Shown here: positions 23,870-31,722 of the stretch, piece after piece
Layout of the letters: each line of letters starts with the position of its first letter
How positions within the stretch are numbered: position 1 is the stretch's first letter
Assembly (NCBI GenBank): GCA_024682995.1
Contig: JAIKYR010000130.1
Span: 1 to 37,963, forward strand
Length of the DNA: 37,963 nt
From: Bacteroidales bacterium
GTDB taxonomy: Bacteria; Bacteroidota; Bacteroidia; Bacteroidales; WCHB1-69
Direction of reading: 5' to 3'
Notes under the pieces: generated by a model
What the model was told of the DNA's origin: nothing
Database searches by the model: none
What the model saw: the letters and a program-made list of their open reading frames with translations, nothing else
Position numbers and translations under genes: made by a program

Positions 23870-26800
23870 ATGCGTAAAGGCATCAAAATCACACTCATAA
23901 CCCTCGTTTCGCTCCTCGGTCTTCTGGTGGCGGGCATCGGTATTGTGCTGCTGACCGTCTTTTCGCCCGCGCGCCTGACAAAAATCGTCAACCAGGAAGC
24001 CCCCAACTGGCTCACCTGCGATTTTCATCTGGACAGGGCAGAACTCACCTTTTTCAAGTCGTTCCCCCATCTCGGCATCGACATTCAGGATGTAACGCTC
24101 ATCAACCGCATGTTCGGGGCACCTACTGACACGCTTCTACATGTGGACCATTGTGTGGCATCCCTCAACGTTCGCAAACTGATGCGTGACAAACACGTTG
24201 AAGTCAATGAGTTCCTGGTCAAAAACGGGCAACTGAACATCTTCACCAACAATTTGGGCCAATCCAACCTCAACATCCTCAAACCTTTTAACAAAGACAC
24301 CACGGATACCACCTCATATTCCTTTCATCTGCAAAAGGTGGAAACCCAGAATGTGGATCTTCGCTATATCAATATAGCCTCCGGCCTTGTGGCCGACGTG
24401 GACAACGTGAACCTGACGGCCAACGGCTCCTGGAACGACCCTGACGCCGAAGGTAAAATAAAACTCCTGACCGACCAACTCGTTTTCAAGACTTTACACG
24501 ACAAAAAAATCGTAGCAAAATACGACCAGCTGGATGGGGCTTTTGAGGGCTCTCTGAACGATTTGGACCGTTTGGAGGGAACGCTGGACCTCACGTTGGA
24601 CAAAGCATCCTTCTCAATGGACACCGATGTCTATTTGGATCAACAGGACATAACGTTGCATTCCGACATGAAAGCCGCTTTGGCTGATCAGACCTTGCAG
24701 CTGCAAAACACCCAACTCTCATTAGACCGATACAAACTGGCATTAGAGGGTTCCGCCAGCCGCGACACGGCCGCCAATGACCTTGCCCTGAATCTCAATT
24801 ATGAAACAGGCAATTGGCCCCTACACGACGTGCTGGAGCTAATCCCCCGCGCAATCATAGGCAACGCTTTGTACGATTTGTCTTTAGACGGTCTCGTACA
24901 CCTGACGGGACAAGTCAAGGGGCACCTCAACGAACGGCAGTCCCCCATCATCACTACGGATGTCAATCTGGTTAACGGATCCTTTGCCAAGAAAGATTTC
25001 CCTCTCGAATTTCAAAAGATTAATTCCACTTTCCATCTTGACTTGAACCCTAACGACAAGACATCAGTACAAGTCAAACAGCTGAACGCCTATACGGGAC
25101 GCAATTATCTGACCGCTACGGGCTCGATTCAGGATTTGCTGGGTGAAATGCTCTTCGACCTGGCACTGACGGGCGATTTGCACGTGGAGGATTTTCTGAA
25201 TATGCTCCCGGATAAGCTCGCTCACAGTTCCGGCAAGGCCAAAGCCGCCCTCAATGTCAAGTGCAATTACGACCAGGTAGCCCGTCTGGCCATTGACCAG
25301 TGGGTGGCGGACGGCACCTTCGATTTCACGCAACTGAATCTGGCCTACGGAGATTCGATGTTCATCACCTCCCCCGCCCTGAACCTGAAATTTTTCTTCC
25401 CCGTCAAACAAAAGCCCTACAAAATCGGAGAATGGATTTACACTCAGATTCAAGCGCCCAAACTCCAGGTGCGCCAAGTCGGGTCCATGGATATCGCAGC
25501 CAACGACGCACATTTGGATGGTTATCTGAACAACCTGACAGACAGCACCCTACCGTTGAAGTTAGGGGTTAAATATAACATGGGGACCGTCAAGGTGAAA
25601 ACGGACTCGCTGATGGCCGACCTCACCCAACCGTCCGGCACCTTCGTCATGCCCGACAATAACCAGATGAAGCTTGACTATTCCGGCAGCGCGATTTCCG
25701 CCGATTTGGGTTCCGGCCTACTGGTGAAGAGCAGAGCCCTCACGCTGAATGCCGCCACCCATTATAACCCCAAGGGTAGCAATACCTTGATGCAGTGGAA
25801 TCCCACTGCCAAACTCTCTCTCCACAACGGGGTGGTGACCGTGCCGGCGATAGAATACCCGCTGGAACTGCCGAAGCTGGTGGCCGACATCAACCCCAAG
25901 CAATGCAACATCACCAAAGGCGACGGAAAACTCGGCAACTCCGACTTCTCGCTCAGTGGCAAGATCTCCCAAATTGACGATTATTTCAACGGTAAGGATC
26001 TGATGAAAGGTACATTGGAGTTCACCTCCGACTACATCGACCTGAACCAGATTATGGACATGTTCAGCGGCTTGGGTGTTTCGGATTCTGTGATGGCCGA
26101 AAAGCCAGAAAATTCGCAGAAAGACCCATTCATGGTGCCTTACGGCATGAACATCCGCATGAACACTCACATCAAGAAGGCCCTTTACGAGGACACCTAC
26201 TTCCGCAACATCGGCGGGTTCCTCGATTTGAAGGATGGCACGCTCGTGCTGGAGGAGATGGCCGTCACGCATGACGCCGCCCGCATGCAGCTCACCGCCA
26301 TGTACCAGTCGCCGCGCAAAAACCATCTCTTCCTCGGGCTGGACTTCCACCTCTTGGACATCAAAATTGACCAACTCATCGCTCTGATTCCCGAAGTGGA
26401 CACCATCCTGCCCATGCTGAAGTCGTTTGCCGGCAACGCCGAGTTCCATTTCGCCATTGAAACCAACCTCAAATCCAACTACGACCTCAAATATTCCACC
26501 CTGCGTGGTGCCGCCGCCATCAACGGGCAAAATCTGGTGGTCTTGGATCAGGAGACCTTTGGCAACATCGCAAAGAAACTGAGATTCAAGAAAAACACAC
26601 CGAACCGCATCGACAGCCTGTCGGCGGAGATGACCATCTTCAAAAACGAGATTGATGTATATCCCTTCCTGGTTTCTATTGACAAATACCAGGCCATTCT
26701 CTCCGGACGGCACAATTTGAATATGGACTACCAATACAACATCTCGCTGATAAAACCCATCCGGCTCGGGTTGGACATCATCGGCACCGACAAGCGGCGT

Positions 26801-26938
26801 TTCAAACTGGGGAAGGCCAAATACGCCACCCTGTTCCGTCCCGAGCGGCAGAATGTGGTGGAACAGAACGTAATGCAGCTGAAGACCCGTATTCATGAAG
26901 CCCTGAAAGCCAATGTGAAACCGCCGTCCGCCGAATGA
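23870..26938 (+). CDS. AsmA-like membrane-anchored protein
   Basis: A 1022-residue protein with one N-terminal membrane helix (about 6-31) followed by a very long periplasmic, beta-rich region and a conserved AsmA-type C-terminus (ETNLKSNYDLKYSTLRGAAAINGQ ... LRFKKNTPNRIDSLSAEMTI). The N-terminal block after the helix (TKIVNQEAPNWLTCDFHLDRAELTFFKSFPHLGIDIQDVTL) is typical of the family. AsmA-like/repeating beta-groove proteins bridge inner and outer membranes and are implicated in lipid transport. That role is knowledge of the family, not shown here. The start ATG 23870 lies 4 bp after the lipoprotein stop, so murB, the lipoprotein and this gene form an operon. Confidence 0.9.
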   Translation: MRKGIKITLITLVSLLGLLVAGIGIVLLTVFSPARLTKIVNQEAPNWLTCDFHLDRAELTFFKSFPHLGIDIQDVTLINRMFGAPTDTLLHVDHCVASLNVRKLMRDKHVEVNEFLVKNGQLNIFTNNLGQSNLNILKPFNKDTTDTTSYSFHLQKVETQNVDLRYINIASGLVADVDNVNLTANGSWNDPDAEGKIKLLTDQLVFKTLHDKKIVAKYDQLDGAFEGSLNDLDRLEGTLDLTLDKASFSMDTDVYLDQQDITLHSDMKAALADQTLQLQNTQLSLDRYKLALEGSASRDTAANDLALNLNYETGNWPLHDVLELIPRAIIGNALYDLSLDGLVHLTGQVKGHLNERQSPIITTDVNLVNGSFAKKDFPLEFQKINSTFHLDLNPNDKTSVQVKQLNAYTGRNYLTATGSIQDLLGEMLFDLALTGDLHVEDFLNMLPDKLAHSSGKAKAALNVKCNYDQVARLAIDQWVADGTFDFTQLNLAYGDSMFITSPALNLKFFFPVKQKPYKIGEWIYTQIQAPKLQVRQVGSMDIAANDAHLDGYLNNLTDSTLPLKLGVKYNMGTVKVKTDSLMADLTQPSGTFVMPDNNQMKLDYSGSAISADLGSGLLVKSRALTLNAATHYNPKGSNTLMQWNPTAKLSLHNGVVTVPAIEYPLELPKLVADINPKQCNITKGDGKLGNSDFSLSGKISQIDDYFNGKDLMKGTLEFTSDYIDLNQIMDMFSGLGVSDSVMAEKPENSQKDPFMVPYGMNIRMNTHIKKALYEDTYFRNIGGFLDLKDGTLVLEEMAVTHDAARMQLTAMYQSPRKNHLFLGLDFHLLDIKIDQLIALIPEVDTILPMLKSFAGNAEFHFAIETNLKSNYDLKYSTLRGAAAINGQNLVVLDQETFGNIAKKLRFKKNTPNRIDSLSAEMTIFKNEIDVYPFLVSIDKYQAILSGRHNLNMDYQYNISLIKPIRLGLDIIGTDKRRFKLGKAKYATLFRPERQNVVEQNVMQLKTRIHEALKANVKPPSAE

Positions 26939-26972
26939 TTTTCATTCCAGACACAAACCTTCACAATATTAT

Positions 26973-27003
26973 TTTGCTTTCTCCAAAAAAAAGTGTACCT
27001 TTG
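26973..27003 (+). promoter_or_regulatory. apt promoter (-33 and -7)
   Basis: TTTG at 26973-26976, a 19-bp spacer, then TACCTTTG at 26996-27003: the best match in the window to the Bacteroidota TTTG-N19-TAnnTTTG promoter. It lies 25 bp before ATG 27028 and fixes the apt start downstream. Confidence 0.75.
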
Positions 27004-27027
27004 CCCTCGCAAAAAAAGGACATCCTT

Positions 27028-27540
27028 ATGCTTGATTTCTCCAAGATCCGCACCATCGATGATTTCCCGACACCCGGAATCAAATTTTATGACATCACCA
27101 CGTTATTGAACGACGGGGAGGCTTATCGCTGTGTCATTGACGACATGTTGGCGGTGGCCAAAAGCATCCGTCCCGATGTCATCGTGGCGTTGGAGACGCG
27201 CGGCTTTTTCTTCGGCCCCACGCTGGCGTACCTGCTGGGCATTCCGTTTGTGCCCATCCGCAAGAAGGGCAAATTGCCCGCCGCCACCTTCTCCGAAAGC
27301 TACAATCTGGAATACGGCACCGACAGCATCGAAATCCACCAAGACGCCATCGCGGAGGGCAAACGCATCCTGCTCCTTGACGACGTGCTGGCCACGGGAG
27401 GCACCATGAGCGCCGCCGTGCGCCTGATGCACCACTTCAACCCTGCCTCCATCGATACCTTGTTCCTTATCGAACTCGTCGCCTTGGAAGGCCGGAAAAA
27501 ACTTGACAATATCACGATACACAGTTTACTACAATTATAA
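27028..27540 (+). CDS. apt: Adenine phosphoribosyltransferase
   Basis: A 170-residue cytoplasmic salvage enzyme making AMP from adenine and PRPP. The PRPP-binding motif ILLLDDVLATGGT is at 115-127 and the family N-terminus IRTIDDFPTPGIKFYDITTL at about 8-27. ALETRGFFFG at 54-63 contains the flexible-loop arginine. The frame extends upstream to 26935, but the promoter at 26973-27003 and the normal family length both point to ATG 27028. ilvE follows after 32 bp on the same strand and may share the transcript. Confidence 0.96.
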   Translation: MLDFSKIRTIDDFPTPGIKFYDITTLLNDGEAYRCVIDDMLAVAKSIRPDVIVALETRGFFFGPTLAYLLGIPFVPIRKKGKLPAATFSESYNLEYGTDSIEIHQDAIAEGKRILLLDDVLATGGTMSAAVRLMHHFNPASIDTLFLIELVALEGRKKLDNITIHSLLQL

Positions 27541-27572
27541 TACAAAACATAACAATCAACAAATTTAACACA

Positions 27573-28595
27573 ATGAAGAACATAGATTGGAAAAGTCTGT
27601 CATTCGGTTATGTAAAAACCGACTACAATGTACGCTGTTATTTCAGAGACGGCAAATGGGGTGAACTGGAAGTCATGTCTGACGAATACATCCCCATGCA
27701 CATGGCTGCCTCCTGTCTCCACTACGGTCAGGAAGCGTTTGAAGGCATGAAGGCTTTCAGAGGCAAAGACGGCAAGGTCCGCCTGTTCCGTTGGGAAGAG
27801 AACTGGAAACGTCTGAACAGCTCCGCCGACACCATCATGTTGGCCCCCATTCCTCAAGAGTTGTTTTTCGCCGCCCTCGAAAAGGTCATTAAGCTGAACG
27901 CCGACTATATTCCGCCTTACGGAACGGAGGGTTCCCTGTATATCCGTCCTCTGCTGATCGGTACGGGTGCCACCATCGGTGTGAAACCTGCTGACGAATA
28001 CCTGTTCGTGGTGTTCGTGATGCCGGTCGGACCGTATTTCAAGGAGGGTTTCAAACCCACCAATATGCAGATTGCCAAGGATTACGACCGTGCCGCTCCG
28101 CTGGGTACCGGTCATGTGAAGGTGGGTGGCAACTACGCCGCCTCCCTCCGCGCTGGTGAAAGAGCACACCATGAGGGCTTCAGCGCCTCCATCTTCGCCG
28201 ATGCCAAGACCAAGACCTACATCGATGAGGCTGGTCCCGCCAACTTCTTCGGCATTAAGGACGGCAAGTATGTGACCCCGGATTCCGGCTCCATCCTGCC
28301 CTCCATCACCAACATGAGCTTGCGCCAGATCGCCGAGGACCTCGGCCTTGTGGTGGAGCGCCGTCATGTCAGACTGGACGAAATCGGCACTTTCGAAGAA
28401 GCTGGTGCTTGCGGTACCGCCGCTGTCATCTCCCCCATCCACATGATCCAGGATCGTGAGACGGGCGAAGAGTACGTCATCGCTAAAGATGGCAAGCCCG
28501 GCCCGTGGAGCATCAAGATGCGCGAAATCCTGATGGGTATCCAATATGGCGAACTTCCCGACACGCACAACTGGTGCACCATCGTGGAATGCTAA
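27573..28595 (+). CDS. ilvE: Branched-chain amino acid aminotransferase
   Basis: A 340-residue PLP-dependent fold-type IV aminotransferase that interconverts Leu/Ile/Val and their 2-oxo acids with glutamate/2-oxoglutarate. The PLP lysine is Lys183 in GTGHVKVGGNYAAS. YGQEAFEGMKAFRG (51-64) and the phosphate-binding SITNMSLRQIA (244-254) are present, and the length fits the class II (BCAT) subgroup. The start ATG 27573 begins the usual MKNIDW-type N-terminus. A strong terminator follows immediately. Confidence 0.95.
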   Translation: MKNIDWKSLSFGYVKTDYNVRCYFRDGKWGELEVMSDEYIPMHMAASCLHYGQEAFEGMKAFRGKDGKVRLFRWEENWKRLNSSADTIMLAPIPQELFFAALEKVIKLNADYIPPYGTEGSLYIRPLLIGTGATIGVKPADEYLFVVFVMPVGPYFKEGFKPTNMQIAKDYDRAAPLGTGHVKVGGNYAASLRAGERAHHEGFSASIFADAKTKTYIDEAGPANFFGIKDGKYVTPDSGSILPSITNMSLRQIAEDLGLVVERRHVRLDEIGTFEEAGACGTAAVISPIHMIQDRETGEEYVIAKDGKPGPWSIKMREILMGIQYGELPDTHNWCTIVEC

Positions 28596-28613
28596 TCCGT
28601 CCGCACTCGGACG

Positions 28614-28648
28614 ACAAAAAAAGCCCCGCGACTGCGGGGCTTTTTTTA
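28614..28648. terminator. Intrinsic terminator after ilvE
   Basis: The stem AGCCCCGC (28622-28629) pairs with GCGGGGCT (28634-28641) around a 4-base loop, with A-tract before and T-tract after. It ends the plus-strand apt-ilvE transcript and, being symmetrical, can also end the convergent infC-rpmI-rplT transcript. Confidence 0.9.
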
Positions 28649-28690
28649 TGCGACGAACTCAAATTTCGATTTTAAAATTGTTGCAACTAT

Positions 28691-29035
28691 TTATTTGACC
28701 AAGTCAACAATAGCCTTGAATGCCTCAGGATTATTCATCGCGAGGTCGGCGAGGGCTTTGCGGTTGAGCGCGACACCCTTCTTGGCCAGACTGCCCATAA
28801 GGACAGAGTAGGACATGCCATATTCGCGTGCACCCGCGTTGATACGGGTGATCCACAAACTTCTGAAGTTTCTCTTTTTAGCTTTTCTGTCGCGGTAGGC
28901 ATATTGCTGCCCTTTTTCCCACGAATTAACTGCAACGGTCCAAACGTTTTTACGTTTGCCGAAGTACCCACGGGTACGTTTCAAAATCTTTTTTCTTCTT
29001 GCTCTTGAAGCAACATGATTTACTGATCTTGGCAT
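28691..29035 (-). CDS. rplT: Ribosomal protein L20
   Basis: A 114-residue basic protein of the large subunit that binds 23S rRNA and is needed early in 50S assembly. The N-terminus [19 protein letters not shown] and the block [17 protein letters not shown] are diagnostic, and length is standard. A purine-rich site (AAAGGAA) lies 8 bases before ATG 29035. It is the last gene of infC-rpmI-rplT. In other bacteria L20 represses this operon, but I did not identify a leader structure here. Confidence 0.98.
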   Translation of the reverse strand: MPRSVNHVASRARRKKILKRTRGYFGKRKNVWTVAVNSWEKGQQYAYRDRKAKKRNFRSLWITRINAGAREYGMSYSVLMGSLAKKGVALNRKALADLAMNNPEAFKAIVDLVK

Positions 29036-29122
29036 AATTAAGTTCCTTTCTTTTTTACGTCAGCGGTTTAATTTTTAAACTCTTCGATAGCTGATAGTAA
29101 AGTTAATTGTTAATAAAAATGA

Positions 29123-29320
29123 TTAGCATTTACCGAGCATCTGCAGAACGGTGCGTTCCAGATTCGGTTCGACAATGGCGCTGTAAGCCAGGTTACGTTT
29201 TCTCTTTGTAGATTTTTTGGTGAGAATGTGGCTGTGATACGCGTGATGTCTCTTGATTTTTCCGGTGCCGGTCAAAGTGAATCTTTTCTTGACAGCGGAT
29301 TTCGTTTTAATTTTTGGCAT
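29123..29320 (-). CDS. rpmI: Ribosomal protein L35
   Basis: A 65-residue, very basic large-subunit protein. The [15 protein letters not shown]-terminus, [16 protein letters not shown] and the closing LPY-like region replaced by VLQMLGKC identify it. It sits between infC (42 bp) and rplT (87 bp), the conserved order of this operon. Confidence 0.98.
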   Translation of the reverse strand: MPKIKTKSAVKKRFTLTGTGKIKRHHAYHSHILTKKSTKRKRNLAYSAIVEPNLERTVLQMLGKC

Positions 29321-29362
29321 TTCTTCAAATTTTTAAAGTTTATATTAAGAGCTTGTCGCATT

Positions 29363-29935
29363 CTATTTTTTTGTCGATTTGGGACTGATCATCATGGTCA
29401 TGTTCTTGCCGAGCAGTGTCGGCAGCTGGTCCACCTTGCCCACCTCTTCGAGCTGCTGGGCGAAACGGAGCAGGAGTAACTCGCCCTGATCCTTGTAGAT
29501 GATGGAACGACCCCGGAAGGTCACCATCAGCTTTACCTTGTAGCCGTCCTTCAGGAACTTGATGGCATGATTGCACTTGAAATTGAAATCATGATCGTCC
29601 GTCTGCGGACCCATGTGAATCTCCTTCACCGTGGTTTTTGCACTGTTGGCCTTGATTTCCTTTGCCTTCTTCTTCTGTTCGTAGAGGTATTTCTGGTAAT
29701 CCATCACCTTGCATACCGGCGGATTGGCCTGCGGGGAAATCTCCACCAAGTCCAGCTCGTACTGGTCGGCAATGGCAAGTGCCTCTCGCAAGGAAACAAT
29801 CTTGGGTTCGAAATTCTCACCCACCACGCGCACGGTCTGGGCTGTAATGTAATTGTTGATACGGTGTTGGGCTTCTTTCTTCGGGCGAGGACCGTTTTGC
29901 CTCATCCCTCTGCCTGCATTCGGTGTAATATTCAA
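29363..29935 (-). CDS. infC: Translation initiation factor IF-3
   Basis: A protein of about 180-190 residues that binds the 30S subunit, prevents premature 50S joining and checks start codons. IF-3 features are HRINNYI, VRVVGENFEPKIVS, ELDLVEISPQANPPVCKVMDYQKYLYEQKKK and the C-domain KEIHMGPQTDDHDF. The start is uncertain. The longest frame starts at TTG 29935, but the clear AAAGGAG site (29938-29944) is only 2 bases from it and exactly 8 bases from an in-frame ATT at 29929. The first ATG is at 29905. Many infC genes start at AUU for autoregulation, so ATT 29929 is a real candidate. A promoter lies just upstream (29989-30018). Confidence 0.95.
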   Translation of the reverse strand: MNITPNAGRGMRQNGPRPKKEAQHRINNYITAQTVRVVGENFEPKIVSLREALAIADQYELDLVEISPQANPPVCKVMDYQKYLYEQKKKAKEIKANSAKTTVKEIHMGPQTDDHDFNFKCNHAIKFLKDGYKVKLMVTFRGRSIIYKDQGELLLLRFAQQLEEVGKVDQLPTLLGKNMTMMISPKSTKK

Positions 29936-29988
29936 GGCTCCTTTCTATTAAAAAATTATAATAACTTTATTTATAAATTTTTGGGGCG

Positions 29989-30018
29989 CAAAAATACACT
30001 TTTTTTCATTTGCTCAAA
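29989..30018 (-). promoter_or_regulatory. infC operon promoter (-33 and -7)
   Basis: On the minus strand, TTTG (30018-30015), an 18-bp spacer, then TATTTTTG (29996-29989). It is a good Bacteroidota-type promoter about 50-60 bp before infC, divergent from the DUF6089 promoter. Confidence 0.65.
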
Positions 30019-30043
30019 TTTCCGCGTAATTTTTTTATTTTTG
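30009..30043 (+). promoter_or_regulatory. Candidate promoter for the DUF6089-uppS genes
   Basis: TATTTTTG at 30036-30043 fits TAnnTTTG, with a TTTG at 30009-30012 (23-bp spacer, longer than ideal). It is 33 bp before ATG 30076 and overlaps the divergent infC promoter. Confidence 0.55.
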
Positions 30044-30075
30044 CAGCGTTATACGACATTATTATCTGATAATAT

Positions 30076-30945
30076 ATGGTAAGAAAAACAAACTCTTTCC
30101 CTTTCAAGTCCCTCATAACAGGCATTTTACTGACGGTTTTCGCCCTGACGACAACGGCGCAGCAGTCGGAAATCGGAGCCTTCGGCGGCATCGCCTTCTA
30201 CTGCGGCGAGCTCACCGACAATATTTTCCGCCAGGTGAAACCGGCCGGCGGCCTCATATATCGTTACAATTTGTCGCCACGCTGGGCCCTGAAGGCCGAC
30301 ATCATCTTCTCCAAAGTCAGCGGCAGTGACGGGAAAACCAACGACAACTACGAGCGCAACCTGAACTTCGTCTCCCCGATTTCGGAAATCGGCGTGCAGG
30401 TGGAGCTCAACTTCTTCAAACTCTATAACGCCACGGGCAAGAACCACTTCACTCCATACATCTTCGCCGGAATTGCCCTGTTCTCCTTCAACCCGCAGGA
30501 CTCTCTGCCGGGGTCGCCGCTGTACAATCTGCAGAGCCTCGGCACCGAAGGCCAGGGACTGGAAGGCCAGAAAAAGAAATACTCGCTCACCAACGTGGCC
30601 ATCCCGTTCGGCATCGGCATCAAAGCCACCCTGGGAAGACATATCGCCATCGGGGCCGAATGGGGAATGCGCTATACCTTCACCGACTATCTGGATGATG
30701 TGGGCGGCGTCTATTACGATAACGACATACTGCGCGAACAGCGGGGCGACATCGCCGCCAACCTGGCCGACCGCCGCGTGCCCACTCCCGAACACCCCGA
30801 CCTGATCCACGAGGACAACGGCGTGCAACGCGGCGTCTCTACCACCAAAGACTGGTACTCCTTTGTCGGACTGACCTTTACAGTGAAGTTCGGCAATGAG
30901 AGCAAGACCTGCGACCTCAAAAATCCGCGTAAGAAAAGACACTGA
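30076..30945 (+). CDS. DUF6089-type outer-membrane beta-barrel protein
   Basis: A 289-residue protein with a signal peptide (cleavage near 29 in TTA/QQ). The opening QQSEIGAFGGIAFYCGELT and the strand-rich body (AGGLIYRYNLSPRWALKADIIFSKVSG ... FTPYIFAGIALFSFNP) match the Bacteroidota family usually annotated DUF6089, an OmpA/OmpW-like small barrel encoded just before uppS. Its role is unknown, but the conserved position with uppS and bamA points to outer-membrane biogenesis. uppS starts 2 bp after the stop. Confidence 0.85.
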   Translation: MVRKTNSFPFKSLITGILLTVFALTTTAQQSEIGAFGGIAFYCGELTDNIFRQVKPAGGLIYRYNLSPRWALKADIIFSKVSGSDGKTNDNYERNLNFVSPISEIGVQVELNFFKLYNATGKNHFTPYIFAGIALFSFNPQDSLPGSPLYNLQSLGTEGQGLEGQKKKYSLTNVAIPFGIGIKATLGRHIAIGAEWGMRYTFTDYLDDVGGVYYDNDILREQRGDIAANLADRRVPTPEHPDLIHEDNGVQRGVSTTKDWYSFVGLTFTVKFGNESKTCDLKNPRKKRH

Positions 30946-30947
30946 CT

Positions 30948-31682
30948 ATGAGCCATACTGATAAAAAAACACCCACCCATATCGCCATCATCATGGATGG
31001 CAACGGACGATGGGCTCAGCAACAGGGCCACGAACGCACCTTCGGACACCAGAACGGCGTGGAAGCCGTACGCAGCGTCATCGAAGGCGCCGGCGAAATG
31101 GGTATCCGATACCTCACCCTCTACGCCTTTTCCACCGAAAACTGGAACCGCCCCAAAGAAGAGGTTGAGATGCTGATGACCCTGCTGGTGCATTCCATCC
31201 ACAACGAACTGGAACGCCTGATGGCCAACCATGTGCGCCTCATGATGACTGGCCGCATCAACGACCTGCCCGATGCCTGCCGCAACGCACTGGAGGACGC
31301 CATCCACCAGACCGCCGGCAACGACGGACTGACCGTCATCCTCGCCCTCAGCTACAGCGGCCGTACCGAACTCACCGACGCCGTCCGGAAAATCGCCTCC
31401 GACTGCGCCAAAGGTCTCCGCAATGCTGACGATATTATGGCAGATGACATCCAACATGCTCTGTATCACCCGAATATTCCCGACCCCGACATCCTGATCC
31501 GCACTGGTGGAGAATGCCGCGTAAGCAACTTCCTCCTATGGGAAATCGCCTACACCGAACTTTTCTTCTCCCCCATCATGTGGCCCGACTTCCGCAAAAC
31601 ACATTTGGCGGAAATCATCAACGCATACCAAAACCGGGAACGGCGCTATGGAAAAATAGGCGAACAAGTTCGGGAACATTAA
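30948..31682 (+). CDS. uppS: Undecaprenyl-diphosphate synthase (cis-prenyltransferase)
   Basis: A 244-residue cytoplasmic, membrane-associated enzyme that extends farnesyl diphosphate with IPP in cis configuration to make the C55 lipid carrier for peptidoglycan and surface polysaccharides. The catalytic Asp17 is in IIMDGNGRWA; TLYAFSTENWNRP and the C-terminal IRTGGECRVSNFLLW (usual RTGGE-x-R-x-SNFLLWQ) are intact. It lies 2 bp after the DUF6089 gene and 40 bp before the bamA start. Confidence 0.97.
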   Translation: MSHTDKKTPTHIAIIMDGNGRWAQQQGHERTFGHQNGVEAVRSVIEGAGEMGIRYLTLYAFSTENWNRPKEEVEMLMTLLVHSIHNELERLMANHVRLMMTGRINDLPDACRNALEDAIHQTAGNDGLTVILALSYSGRTELTDAVRKIASDCAKGLRNADDIMADDIQHALYHPNIPDPDILIRTGGECRVSNFLLWEIAYTELFFSPIMWPDFRKTHLAEIINAYQNRERRYGKIGEQVREH

Positions 31683-31691
31683 TATTTTGCG

Positions 31692-31699
31692 TATCTTTG
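31692..31699 (+). promoter_or_regulatory. Candidate -7 box for bamA
   Basis: TATCTTTG fits TAnnTTTG and lies 23 bp before ATG 31723, partly explaining why the longer frame from TTG 31687 is unlikely to be translated. No good -33 element was found. Confidence 0.45.
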
Positions 31700-31722
31700 C
31701 CGACTTTTTCCACCCACAGACA

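Noticed and set aside
25718-26896. A 392-codon minus-strand frame opposite the AsmA-like gene
   Set aside because: It is a shadow of the conserved AsmA C-terminus, with no promoter, start site or family resemblance of its own.
27600-28568. A 322-codon minus-strand frame opposite ilvE
   Set aside because: ilvE has all catalytic motifs; the antisense product has no recognisable features and no promoter.
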